Shown here one piece after another: positions 47,561 to 56,975 of a stretch of DNA of 64,000 nucleotides; the stretch's first letter is position 1; every line of letters begins with the position of its first letter. The position numbers were made by a program, and so were the translations under genes. The stretch is from NCBI RefSeq assembly GCF_902167145.1, contig NC_050096.1, positions 78,550,683 through 78,614,682 of the forward strand, read 5' to 3'. The DNA is from Zea mays. Lineage: Eukaryota; Streptophyta; Magnoliopsida; Poales; Poaceae. Under the pieces are notes generated by a model. That model did no database searches and was not told where the DNA came from. It saw nothing but the letters and a program-made list of their open reading frames with translations.

Positions 47561-48595
47561 AGGACTCAGAGTACTGGATAACCTCTACTACATATTAAGG
47601 CAATAGTCTAGACCACAACACAACCATGCCCCCGCTCCATCCTCATCCCGCGCACTCCGCTCGTCAACCAACCAAACCTTCCTCTGCTAAAACCCTGTCG
47701 CCCTCCTCCACTATGGCCGCCTCCCCCGCCCGACGCTCCCATTTCCTCAGCCTCGGAGCCACGACTGCCACCCCTGCGCCCACCCCCTCCCCACGCGCAC
47801 CCCCAGGATACCTGGAATCCACGACCTTGACACCTGCCCCTCTACTCTAGCGCCGCCCCCGAGATGCCTAGACTCTACGATCACACACTCATAATCACTT
47901 AGCCAACATTCATGTCTTCGTCGTTGGTCTCCCTCTCCGCCCGACGTCCTCGCCCTTCTACCACCACGCTCTCATGGGAGGTAACCCACTCGCGGCTGCA
48001 CCCCATGCCCTCCTCCTAAAACCCCTCGCATTCAAGCCCCCTGTATCGTACCACCAACCCATGCCCCTCCACCAATGACGCCAGCATGGCCCGCCTCTCG
48101 TCGTCGCAGTCACCGCCTCCAAGCCGGTTCTCAAGGTACCCTTCGTATCCCTTCCCGGCCTCCCATCATTTGTGGTGGGATGTCGCGTGATGGATCGATC
48201 GACTGCTTCGAATTTCCTAGCTTGGGTTGGGGTGCCACACATGACTCGAAGAAGTACTAGCAGTCGAACTCCATGACATCAAAGTTCACCAGTGTGGCCA
48301 ACATTCCCTTCCTCTTCCTCCAACTCCCGCAGATATCCTCAACGCCCACAACCTCCTTGTTGACCACAAGACCACGCTCTTCGTCGTGTCGTGGTTCGTA
48401 CGGTCCCCAATTCGTGTCTCAGATTTCACCTCCTCTATGCCTATCTATGGCGCTCGTTTTGACAGATTTGATTGCACGCTTCAAGGAATGCTCACTGGGC
48501 TGCTAGGCAACCGCTAGCGTGCACCGAGAAATTCAACTCCTCAAAAGAAAGCCTCTGCACGACCACATGTGGTCGCACAAAGGCTCGGGGGCTGG
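47561..48595. other. GC-rich block of unknown origin in place of integrase
   Basis: A C-rich stretch with a Pro/Ser/Ala-biased frame (47626-47850, including MAASPARRSHFLSLG) is followed by a region at 48295-48510 with a short open frame (NAHNLLVDHKTTLF). Neither is recognised. The block lacks HHCC and DDE integrase motifs. It could be captured host sequence or a diverged part of the element. The polypurine-like tract and 3' LTR follow. Confidence 0.35.
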
Positions 48596-50470
48596 TATTG
48601 GGTACCCAAAAACGAGGTACTGCAACAAGCCTATGAACCCTTTTTCGGTCCAGCATTCCAAAAGTCCTAGCCGAGCAAGTCTGTGAGGCAGAACGGACGA
48701 TCTAGTCCCCCCGAGCAAGTCTGTGAGGCTGAGCGGATGATCAAGTCCCTCACCGAGCAAGTCTGTGAGGTGGGGCAGACGACCAAGTCCCCGTCGAGCA
48801 AGTCTGCGAGGCAGGGCAGACGACAGAGTCCCCCGTCGAGCAAGTCTAGGAGGCGGGGGACTCGGTCGTCTACCCCCGCCTCGCAGACTTGCTCGACGGG
48901 GGACTCGATCGTCTGACCTGCCTTGTAGACTCGCTCGGCGGGGCAGACGGTTGAGTCCCCCGTCGAGCAAGTCTGTGTGGCGGGACAGATGACCAAATCT
49001 CTGCCGAGTAAGTCTACGAGGTGAGGTAGGCAACTGAGTAGAGCCACATGCATATGTCAACCACAGTAGGACACATCGTTAGGAGCCCACACAATAGTCA
49101 TAGGCACGATTGTACACCCCTTTCTTATAATAAGCATATCACGCTGTTTGATGGGACAAGGCAACTCTAGGCAAAGGCGAAAACTCAGCACGGGAGCCAC
49201 CACAATAGCCAGTATATCAGAAGCAACAGGACAAGGTGCCATACCGAATGGGTGAATCCATGCGCGCGAAAGGACAACATAGGGCCCACGATGACATGAG
49301 AAAGCCATGTTGTATCCATCGAGCCCCAATGCAGAACCATGGGACCCACCGCACATCATCACAGGAACGTGAGCCATGAACCTGCCTATTGATACTTGAT
49401 TTCAATTCCCCTGAAGGTATTGAAAATCAAGGCAACACACGTTAGATGTAAGTACCTTCGTCCTATTGATTTAGTACTTCTTCAAAGTGTTAGCACAAGA
49501 GACAAAGGTTTTCATAGATAAATATAATGACATAACATGGAGTCAATAAAGTAGAGCTTCATGTTCAACTCATGTCAAGTGGCCTAGTATTTTATTCTAT
49601 CTCTTCGGATAAATAGGTTTATAAGCATACCTTCTGTTTCCTCAGCTTCGTAAAAATTATAAATGAGGAAGTACATGAATTACAGCTTCATATAAAGAGA
49701 GAAATGAGTTTCACACTTCCCAAAAAAGTGTCCCTAGTGCATGACACTGTTCCCCTATTTATAGGCTCGGAACATGTTACAGGCGAATTTACAATTATAT
49801 CCTTAATCCCAATACATTCAAACTATCGTATATGACAGGGTAAATTCATCTCTCTCTTGGTTTAGCTTTTTGGACCTCAAAGGTTTAAGTTATGCTTCAT
49901 CCGAAGCATGTACATGATGGTTGTCCGAAGCTTGCTTCTTCGATCATCCGCATGCTTTGTTTGAAATCTACCTTCGTCATTAATCCTACAACGCACATGC
50001 AATAAAAGAAAAAGGAACAGTTGTTGGGTGAGTATTTTTGAGAGCCTTCGGAAGAAGAAGGCCTCCAACACCGCCACAGAAACGAGGGTAATGGGCGGCG
50101 CCATACCGGAAGCACTACTTTGCACGACCAGGGGAGATGGGCCGCCACGACAACTGAAGGACTCTGTCTCCCTCTATTCTCTCTCTCTCTCTCTCTCTTT
50201 CAAAGGGAGACAACAATGTAAGACTTGTCCCTTGAGATATAAAAGGAAAGGGCTCTCTTCCGCTCACACACAAGCACACATGCTGTAACACGCTCAAGCC
50301 AATACTACAATCAGCACTACATGGAGTAGGGTGCGAACTTGAACCAGTATAAACCCCGTGTCCCAAGTTCATCGTTCAAGTCCCCATGATTCACCATTCA
50401 GAGCGAGTCCATGCTAGCATCTTCCACCGAATATAAATCATATTATTCCCCGATTTCCAAAACCACTACA
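48596..50470 (+). repeat. 3' LTR of the gypsy element, with minisatellite and nested solo LTR
   Basis: It starts TATTGGGTACCC (TG changed to TA) and ends AACCACTACA. The GAGCAAGTCTG minisatellite lies at 48675-49020. Within it, about 48835-48935, units switch orientation (CGCAGACTTGCTCGACGGGG), forming an imperfect palindrome not present in the 5' LTR. (CT)n at 50179-50198; TATA-like ATATAAAAGG near 50236. Confidence 0.85.
49387..50070 (-). mobile_element. Solo LTR inside the 3' LTR
   Basis: 684 bp flanked by CTGCC (49382-49386) and CCGCC (50071-50075). Minus-strand start TGTTGGAGGCC, end AGTATCAATA (CA altered to TA). A minus-strand TATA CCTATAAATAGGGG lies near 49756-49769. The equivalent position in the 5' LTR is uninterrupted (about 44637), confirming an insertion. 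Confidence 0.85.
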
Positions 50471-50475
50471 GTTTT

Positions 50476-50950
50476 ATTTTCGGATTAAATCAAAACCAAC
50501 CGTCCTAATTTTTTCAACGTGCCTTTTTGTGTTCCTACAATACAATTTGAAAACCACCTACAATTTGGAGAGTCTAAAACAACCTACTCTTGGTCTGCTC
50601 AGCATGTCGCCTTGCTCGGCCGACCATTGCGCAAACAAGAATTTCAAAGCAATCAAATATTGGAAGAGCATGGGATGAAATAGTTATAGATCTAACATTA
50701 AAAAGACAAATTGATGAGTATGATAAAAATGTTCAACATAAAGTGAGAAGGGCATATATACATTCAAATTCTAACTTTTATTGTACGTCACTAGTTTCTA
50801 TATGCAATATTACATCTGTGTTTACGGTCTTCTAAAGTTGTTTTGTGATTTTGTTTGGCCCCCGTAAATTTCTGTCCTACGTCCGCCACTGTCTACAAAC
50901 TATAACGACTTTTTTTTGCTTTTTTTTTAACTTTACGAGATGAGTATTAA
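50476..50950. other. Non-coding flank, no recognisable gene
   Basis: A short frame at 50630-50835 (RISKQSNIGRAWDEIVIDL) gives charged residues, but no family can be assigned. Nothing else stands out. Confidence 0.35.
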
Positions 50951-50953
50951 TTA

Positions 50954-51321
50954 GGGTGTTTGTTTCTGCGCTAATTTTATGGGTGTTTGAATGCACTAGA
51001 GCTAATAGTTAGTTAGCTAAAAATTACTAGTGGAATTAGCTAGCTAACAAATTGCTAGCTAACTATTAACTAGTTTACTAAAAATAGCTAATTGTTGACA
51101 TATTAGCTAGATTGTTTGGATGTCTCCAGCTAATCTTAGCCACTAATTCTTAGCTCTAGTGTATTCAAACACCCCTTAGTTCCACCATTTTTTTTATTTT
51201 AGTTCATAAATTACCAAGTACGGAAACTAAAACTATATAGTTTCTATATTTAATAATTTAAAGACTAAAATAGAATAAAATAGAGGGACTAAAAATTTGT
51301 TCTTAGAAATCAAACACCCTC
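50954..51321. mobile_element. MITE with TTA TSD (outer of a nested pair)
   Basis: Ends GGGTGTTTGTTTCT and AGAAATCAAACACCCTC flanked by TTA at 50951-50953 and 51322-51324, as in PIF/Harbinger-type (Tourist-like) MITEs. It is interrupted by the MITE at 50980-51175; without it the element is about 170 bp. Confidence 0.75.
50980..51175. mobile_element. MITE with TTA TSD (inner of a nested pair)
   Basis: TIRs GGGTGTTTGAATGCACTAGA and TCTAGTGTATTCAAACACCC, 196 bp, TTA at 50977-50979 and 51176-51178. The interior is rich in AGCTAGCT/TTAGCTA words and nearly self-complementary. Confidence 0.85.
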
Positions 51322-51324
51322 TTA

Positions 51325-52462
51325 GTTTGCCAACCGGCCACCTGACCGTCGTTAGTGATCCTTGATCGACCGATGCCCTTGAATCATGGTCACTGAACAC
51401 GAGTGGCAGGTAGGTATGGTAGTTTGACCTGGCGTATGTGCAGGTACATGTAGGCCGGTGGTTAGGGCGTAATAGCTGCTGTCCTGATGCTCCGCATACC
51501 ACATCAACGTGTACTGGCGATACAAACACAAAGTTAACTGAACCCTGCTAGCGCAGCGCCCCGCGCAATTTGCGACCCTCGTGCTCGGAGCCGGCCGGGC
51601 TGAAAAATTAACCGGTACAATGTCTATAGGCATCGGCGAGAGTAAACTATCCCAGTGATGCAGCGTGTGTCCTGGTCGAAGTCCGTCGCCCCTAAACCCT
51701 AAATCCTGCGATCGGAGTCACAAATGCGCACGGGTTTGCTTCGAGCTCCGTGCTGTACCGGTACGTACGTAGCTCACATGATGCATGCATGCATGCTAGC
51801 TAGCTAGCTAGCTAGCTAGTGGTACTACCGGCATTAGTAATGACACAGCGTCCAAGCCTATTACAATAACATGAATGAAATGACAAGCTGATTTGTGCAC
51901 GGACGGATCCACGTACTCTCCAGTTTAGCGTATACTAGTTAGTAGTTTACTACTATGTAAGAATGCTTGCTTGTCGTTTCGTTTGCTTTTCAACTGCAGG
52001 AGTTAGAATTTTTTTTCCCCATGCAATGCTCTCCAAATTGTGTTGTCTCTCGATCCGACAATTTTAAACGACATTATATTGACCACCTGCATGCTTACTT
52101 TGTACACTAGCGGCTGCAAGGTGACAGAGAGTTTGGCGGCATGTTACTCACCATGCGTGCCATGTTCTAAGCCAATGTGTCTCCCACGCATTAAAAGATT
52201 TGAGCTATGCATGTTAATCGTAGTTTAATCCTGCGTGTTCCAGGCTTCGATTGACGAAATCTCACGGACCAAAGAACCGTTGTGAGCGGCCGGCGGACAA
52301 CAAAACAGTGCAGTATCTTATTAGGTCTTAGCCATTATTCTAGCTAACTGAATCTCGCTCAATGACCTTTATTATATATATATGCCGACACACAGCTAAC
52401 CGTAACACACATTGGCCTGTATAACCACCATTAGCACCGGCCGGCCGGCCGTACGTTCAGCC
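51325..52462 (+). promoter_or_regulatory. Upstream region of the PIP-type gene, with W-box cores and TATA
   Basis: The sequence lacks recognised transposon ends and is not obviously repetitive. It includes a CTAG/TAGC microsatellite at about 51795-51819. TTGAC W-box cores lie at 51424-51429 (TTGACC), 52079-52084 (TTGACC) and 52251-52256 (TTGACG). TTATTATATATATATG at about 52369-52384 is a good TATA candidate about 80-90 bp before the ATG at 52463. W-boxes bind WRKY factors; such sites would fit a defence-induced gene but occur often by chance. Confidence 0.5.
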
Positions 52463-52705
52463 ATGAAGCAGCCCACTACCGTCCTTCTCGCCATCGCACT
52501 GCTTTGGGGTGCTCTCCTCGTCCCTGCTGCAGATGCCGCAAGGCAACTACCACCGGAAGGCCGGGTCGCCGTCGAGAACCATGAGGCGGCGGCGGCGGCA
52601 ACGGCGTACACGACGCTGCGGGAGAGGGCATGGTCGAAGACGACGGCCATGGCGTGGACGCAGCAGCTCCCGTCAGGGCCGAGCCCGAGGGGTCCTGGCC
52701 ACTAG
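52463..52705 (+). CDS. PIP/PIPL (PAMP-induced peptide)-type secreted signalling peptide precursor
   Basis: An 80-residue precursor for a secreted peptide hormone of the PIP/PIPL group, related to IDA. Residues 1-24 are a clear signal peptide (MKQPTTVLLAIALLWGALL, then Ala-rich VPAADA). The middle is variable (a run of Ala, TTLRERAWS). The extreme C-terminus is LPSGPSPRGPGH, fitting the family motif SGPSxxGxGH and ending exactly at the stop. In Arabidopsis such peptides are cut from the precursor, probably with hydroxylated Pro, and are sensed by leucine-rich-repeat receptor kinases (PIP1 by RLK7). The ATG at 52463 is chosen because the signal peptide starts there; the frame extends upstream only through non-ATG codons. 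Single exon, no breaks. It is the only intact host-type gene in the window. Precursor length (about 70-110) suits the family. Confidence 0.85.
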   Translation: MKQPTTVLLAIALLWGALLVPAADAARQLPPEGRVAVENHEAAAAATAYTTLRERAWSKTTAMAWTQQLPSGPSPRGPGH

Positions 52706-53083
52706 CTGGCCACCTAGCTAGCTAGCTATATATATGGAGGATGGAGCTCTCCTTGTACGACAGTTTTTTCCCGCATGTTTCGTACATTTTGGAAGAAGCT
52801 CGTTAGGTCGTCAAATTTCTGTTTTGGATGCATTCTCTGAGTTGTCAATTTTCACTTGTGCGGCTGTGTGCTCTCAAGTCTCAACACTACTACTTCTGCC
52901 TTTTGATTCTAGTATCAAGGGATTACTTTTTCAAAACTGATGATTTTTTGCGAACCCGAGCGTATATTTGTTTAATTTTGGCGTTTTTCACGCGTCATGA
53001 GTTAACTTGCTGCCAGAAGAATGGTAGCTGTTAGACCAGTCTCAATACAAAGTTTTACGTTAGTGTTTTTAATTTTTTTTTTT
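52706..53083 (+). other. 3' flank / probable 3' UTR of the PIP-type gene
   Basis: T-rich sequence without coding signal; the polyadenylation site is not certain. CCAGTCTCAATACAAAG at about 53036-53052 resembles the edge of another grass MITE, truncated by the CACTA element that starts at 53084. Confidence 0.4.
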
Positions 53084-54575
53084 CACTACAGTAATGAAAC
53101 TCATTTTCGGCGGTAAAAATCCACTGAAAATAAGTCGTATGCCATTAAAAATAAAAAAATTTCGATGACATTTATGGCCACTAAAAATAGCCAAAAATAA
53201 ACACTTATTTTCGCCGGACAGAGGCAAGCCGTCGAAAAAAGCCCTTATTTTCGCGCGACCAAGGTGCGTCGTCGAAAATAAGTTTTTTATTTTTAGGGGA
53301 AGTTTTTCAGACCCGACAAAAACTATATATGCTAATTTTCATTGGCCCTGCTGACGAAAATAAATATTTTCAGAAAACATTATGAAAAAGGAAAATTTAC
53401 AGCAATTTTGACAACAATTTCAACAACAATACATATATATCACAACAATACAAATCCATCACAAATACTCACAAATCCATCGCAGATATCACAATTCCTC
53501 ACAAACACCACAAAAGCCACCACGAATATCAGAATCCACCACAAATACTCACACATCCATCACAATATAGTACAAATACATCATAATCAATTACAGTTCA
53601 TAACAAATCCATCACATCGACCAAATTCACTACAAAAGTCAATTCATCACATATAGGGGTCATTTGAGTTGTGACCACTACCTCCAGAAGTGAAGAAATT
53701 GTTTACGAAGTCATCTATCTGGTTTGGAGTATGAAAGAAAGAAGAATGCATCAATAATTATAATGTTAAGTTGACCACTGTTTTAATGAATTATTTGTCA
53801 AACTAACCTCCTATGTAGTAGCTCACTCCCGTCCAAAAGCTCCTAGTGCTGGTATCACCGGTGGTGGCGTGTTGTGGCCCATAACTCTCGATCCCTACAA
53901 AATCAAGTTAAGCCAAGATTTGAAAGGTTAATACAAACGACAAATCTAAACTAAATTGAATTTGAACGATGCACCTGAGCTGGTACATAGTAAGTTCTAG
54001 TTTATAATACATTTGAGTATAGATACTTATCGACGCACCTAAGCTGGAGAAGGTGTTGTATCATGTAATCCTGAGATATCAGCGGCTGAAATTGAGGGAA
54101 AATGAATGATTGTTGTGGTTGCTCTGAAAACATATAATACCTTGAAGAACGCCCATGAGATCGCAACTCCTTCGAATCGATCACATCGATAAACATATAA
54201 TACCTTGAAAAACAAGAAAATTGGCTATTCGGTCATAATTTCAATCTTATTGAAAATTTTTTATAAGTTTATACCGTCCATTGGCCTTTTCTCTAATAGA
54301 ATGCAACTTCAGTATCGATGGTAGACGCCCCTCGCCAATCATAGTCTTCACCATGCTTCCTAACCATCTCCTACCTGTAAGTCTCCCACAATACAATATG
54401 AAGGTTCATCACATATATAATGTATAGTTATATGATAAGAAAACATTAATCCTAATAACTACTAACCAGACGCTCAGCGACCGCCTGACTACGTAGCTCA
54501 TCGAGGTTTTCACTACTAACCAGTTGTTGCTTGTCTGTTTCCTCTACACCGACGTCGATCTGCTTCGTCTACTAT
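53084..54575 (-). mobile_element. CACTA (En/Spm) element fragment with decayed ORF
   Basis: Begins CACTACAGTAATG after TTT, with subterminal repeats built on TTTTCGGCGG and CGTCGAAAATAAG (53110-53290), typical of CACTA termini. A repetitive CACAAATCCATCACA stretch follows (53430-53640). On the minus strand, short exon-like pieces resemble the C-terminal part of the second CACTA protein (PF03004-like): MVRKHGEDYDWRG at about 54360, WTGVSYY at about 53850, and DDFVNNFFTSGGSGHNSND at about 53715-53660. It is cut at 54575 by an LTR; the other end is expected right of the window. Confidence 0.7.
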
Positions 54576-55654
54576 TGAGAGCACCTAGAGGGGGGGTGAA
54601 TAGGTGATCCTGTAAAAACTTAACACTTAAGTCCACAAAACTTGATTAAGAGTTAGCACAATGAAATCAAGTGGTTATAGGAGATCTCTTGTGAAATACA
54701 ATAGACATAGTGAGAACAAGCACAAGAGACACGAGGATTTATCCCGTGGTTCGGCCAAGTACAAAACTTGCCTACTCCACGTTGTGGCGTCCCAACGGAC
54801 GAGGGTTGCACTCAACCCCTCTCAAGTGATCCAATGATCGACTTGAATACCACGGTGTTCTTCTTTCTTTACTCTTTCCCGCTTGTGAGGAATCTCCACA
54901 ACTTGGAGTCTCTCACCCTTACAATAAGAATCAAAGTGAAAGCACTAGAGTAAGGGAGGGAAGCAACACACTCAAATCCACAGCAAATACGCACACACAC
55001 AGCCAAGAATTGAGCTCAAATGAGTATCACAAAGTTCACCACTAGAACGGAGCTCAAATCACTAAGAATGTCAAACGAGTGCGCAAAGTCGGAGTGAGAA
55101 TGATCAAGAATGCTCAAAGTGTGCTTGGTGTTCTCCTCCATGCGCCTAGGGTCCCTTTTATAGCCCCAAGGCAGCTAGGAGCCGTTGAGAGCATTCGAGG
55201 AAGGCAATTCTTGCCTTCCGTCGACTGGCGCACCAGACAGTCCGGTGCACCACCGGACACTGTCCGGTGCAGATCTCTTTCCTGTTCTGGCGCAGCCGAC
55301 CATTGAAGATTTGGAGCCGTTGGCGCACCGGACACTGTCCGGTGCACACTGGACAGTCCGGTGCCCCCTTTTGACCGTTGGCTCGGCCAGGCGTCACGCG
55401 CGGATTGCGCGGTCAACCGTTGGCCCAGCCGACCGTTGGCTCACCGGACAGTCCGGTGAATTTTAGCCGTACGCCGTCGACGAATTCCCGAGAGCGGCCT
55501 TTTCACCAGAGCCAGCCTGGCGCACCGGACACTGTCCGGTGCACCACCGGACAGTCCGGTGCACCCAGACTGAGCAGAGTCTTGGCTGCTCGAGCCAAGT
55601 CTTTTCCAATTGTCTTTTCTCTGATTCTAGCACTTAGACAAATATGTTAGTACA
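54576..55654 (-). mobile_element. Ji/Opie-related LTR fragment, reverse orientation
   Basis: The minus-strand 3' end reads CCCCCCCTCTAGGTGCTCTCA at 54576. A minus-strand TATA (GCTATAAAAGGG) lies near 55156-55167. CACCGGACxxTGTCCGGTG palindromes occur at about 55243, 55326, 55442 and 55524. Its 5' part is interrupted by the copia element at 55655 and should resume to the right of the window. Confidence 0.7.
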
Positions 55655-56927
55655 TGAAAGGGAATTAGGCTTACACCTATTTCCTAAATGATTTTGGTGT
55701 TGAATTGCCCAACACAAATAATTGGACTAACTAGCTTGCTCTAGTGTATAAGTTATACAAGTGCCAAAGGTTCACACTTAGCCAATAAAAAGACCAAGAA
55801 ATGGGTTCAACAAAGGGAGCAAGGGACAACCGAAGTGTGCCCTGGTCTGGCACACCGGACTGTCCGGTGTGCCACCGGACAGTGTCCGGTGCACCAGGGA
55901 ACTCCAAGCCAAACTCTTCACCTTCGGGAAAACTCAGAGGCGCTCCGCTATAATTCACCGGACTGTCCGGTGCTCCAAGGAAGAGCGACTCAGAACTCAC
56001 CAGCTTCGGGAATCCGCTCCGCTATAATTCACCGGACATGTCCGGTGCACACCGGACTGTCCGGTGAGCCAGCGGAGCAACGGCTACTTCGCGCCAGCGG
56101 TCACCTGCAGAAGCAATTAATGCGCGCCAGAGCGCGCAGAAGTCAGGCACGCGCGAAGTGGCGCACCGGACACTCTACAGTACATGTCCGGTGTGCCACC
56201 GGACATCCAGGCGGGCCCAACAGTCAGAGCTCCAACGGTCGGAACCCAACGGCCTGGTGACGTGGCTGGCGCACCGGACACTGTCCGGTGTGCACCGGAC
56301 TGTCCGGTGCACCATGCGATAGACAGCCTCCACCAAACGGCTAGTTTGGTGGTTGGGGTTATAAATACCCCCAACCATCCCACATTCAAGACATCCAAGT
56401 TTTCCAACTTCCAACCACTTACAAGAGCTAGGCATTCAATACAAGACACACCCAAGTGATCAAATCCTCTCCCAACTCCACAAAAGCTTTAGTGTTAAGT
56501 GAGAGTGATTTGTCGTGTTCTTTTGAGCTCTTGCGCTTGGATCGCTTTCTTCTTTCTCATTCTTTCTTGAGATCAATACTCACTTGTAACCGAGGCAAGA
56601 GACACCAATTGTGTGGTGGTCCTTGCGGGGAAGTTTTGTTCCCGGTTGATTTGAGAAGAGAAAGCTCACTCGGTCCGAGGGACCGTTTGAGAGAGGGAAG
56701 GGGTTGAAAAAGACCCGGCCTTTGTGGCCTCCTCAACGGGGAGTAGGTTTGCAAGAACCGAACCTCGGTAAAACAAATCCGCGTGTCAAACTCTTTATTC
56801 GCTTGTGATTTGTTTTGCACCCTCTCTCGCGGACTCGATTATATTTCTAACGCTAACCCGGCTTGTAGTTGTGATTGACTTTGTAAATTTCAGTTTCGCC
56901 CTATTCCCCCCCCCTAGGCGACTTTCA
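55655..56927 (+). repeat. 5' LTR of the Opie/Ji-like element
   Basis: 1273 bp with TGAAAG/CTTTCA termini. A GC-rich U3 carries repeated palindromes such as CACCGGACTGTCCGGTG (55853-55869) and CACCGGACACTGTCCGGTG (about 56273). TATA-like TTATAAATACCCC is near 56359-56371. Confidence 0.93.
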
Positions 56928-56929
56928 AT

Positions 56930-56941
56930 TGGTATCAGAGC
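56930..56941 (+). promoter_or_regulatory. Primer-binding site
   Basis: TGGTATCAGAGC, complementary to the 3' end of initiator methionyl tRNA, two bases after the LTR end, as in most plant copia elements. Confidence 0.93.
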
Positions 56942-56975
56942 AAGGTTCTTCATTAGAGCCTAACCGCTCGAAGTG

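Larger units (their letters stand above)
43905..50470 (+). mobile_element. Ty3/gypsy retrotransposon with decayed interior
   Basis: Flanked by identical GTTTT (43900-43904 and 50471-50475). The LTRs are 43905-45022 and 48596-50470; the second is longer because a 684-bp solo LTR with its TSD sits inside it. The first LTR is followed by GTTGGCACACCAGGTAGGGG and the second is preceded by GCTCGGGGGCTGG, giving plus orientation. The 3.57-kb interior has protease, RT and RNase H remnants but no recognisable integrase; a GC-rich block occupies 47590-48530. LTRs contain minisatellites. The family is not identified by name. Confidence 0.88.

Noticed and set aside
50590..50835. Possible hAT/TTF-type zinc-finger gene fragment
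   Set aside because: A faint resemblance in KVRRAYI is too short to support any family.
52396..52721. Alternative frames over the peptide gene, including an 84-residue minus-strand ORF
   Set aside because: Only the plus frame from 52463 has both a signal peptide and a family C-terminal motif ending at the stop.
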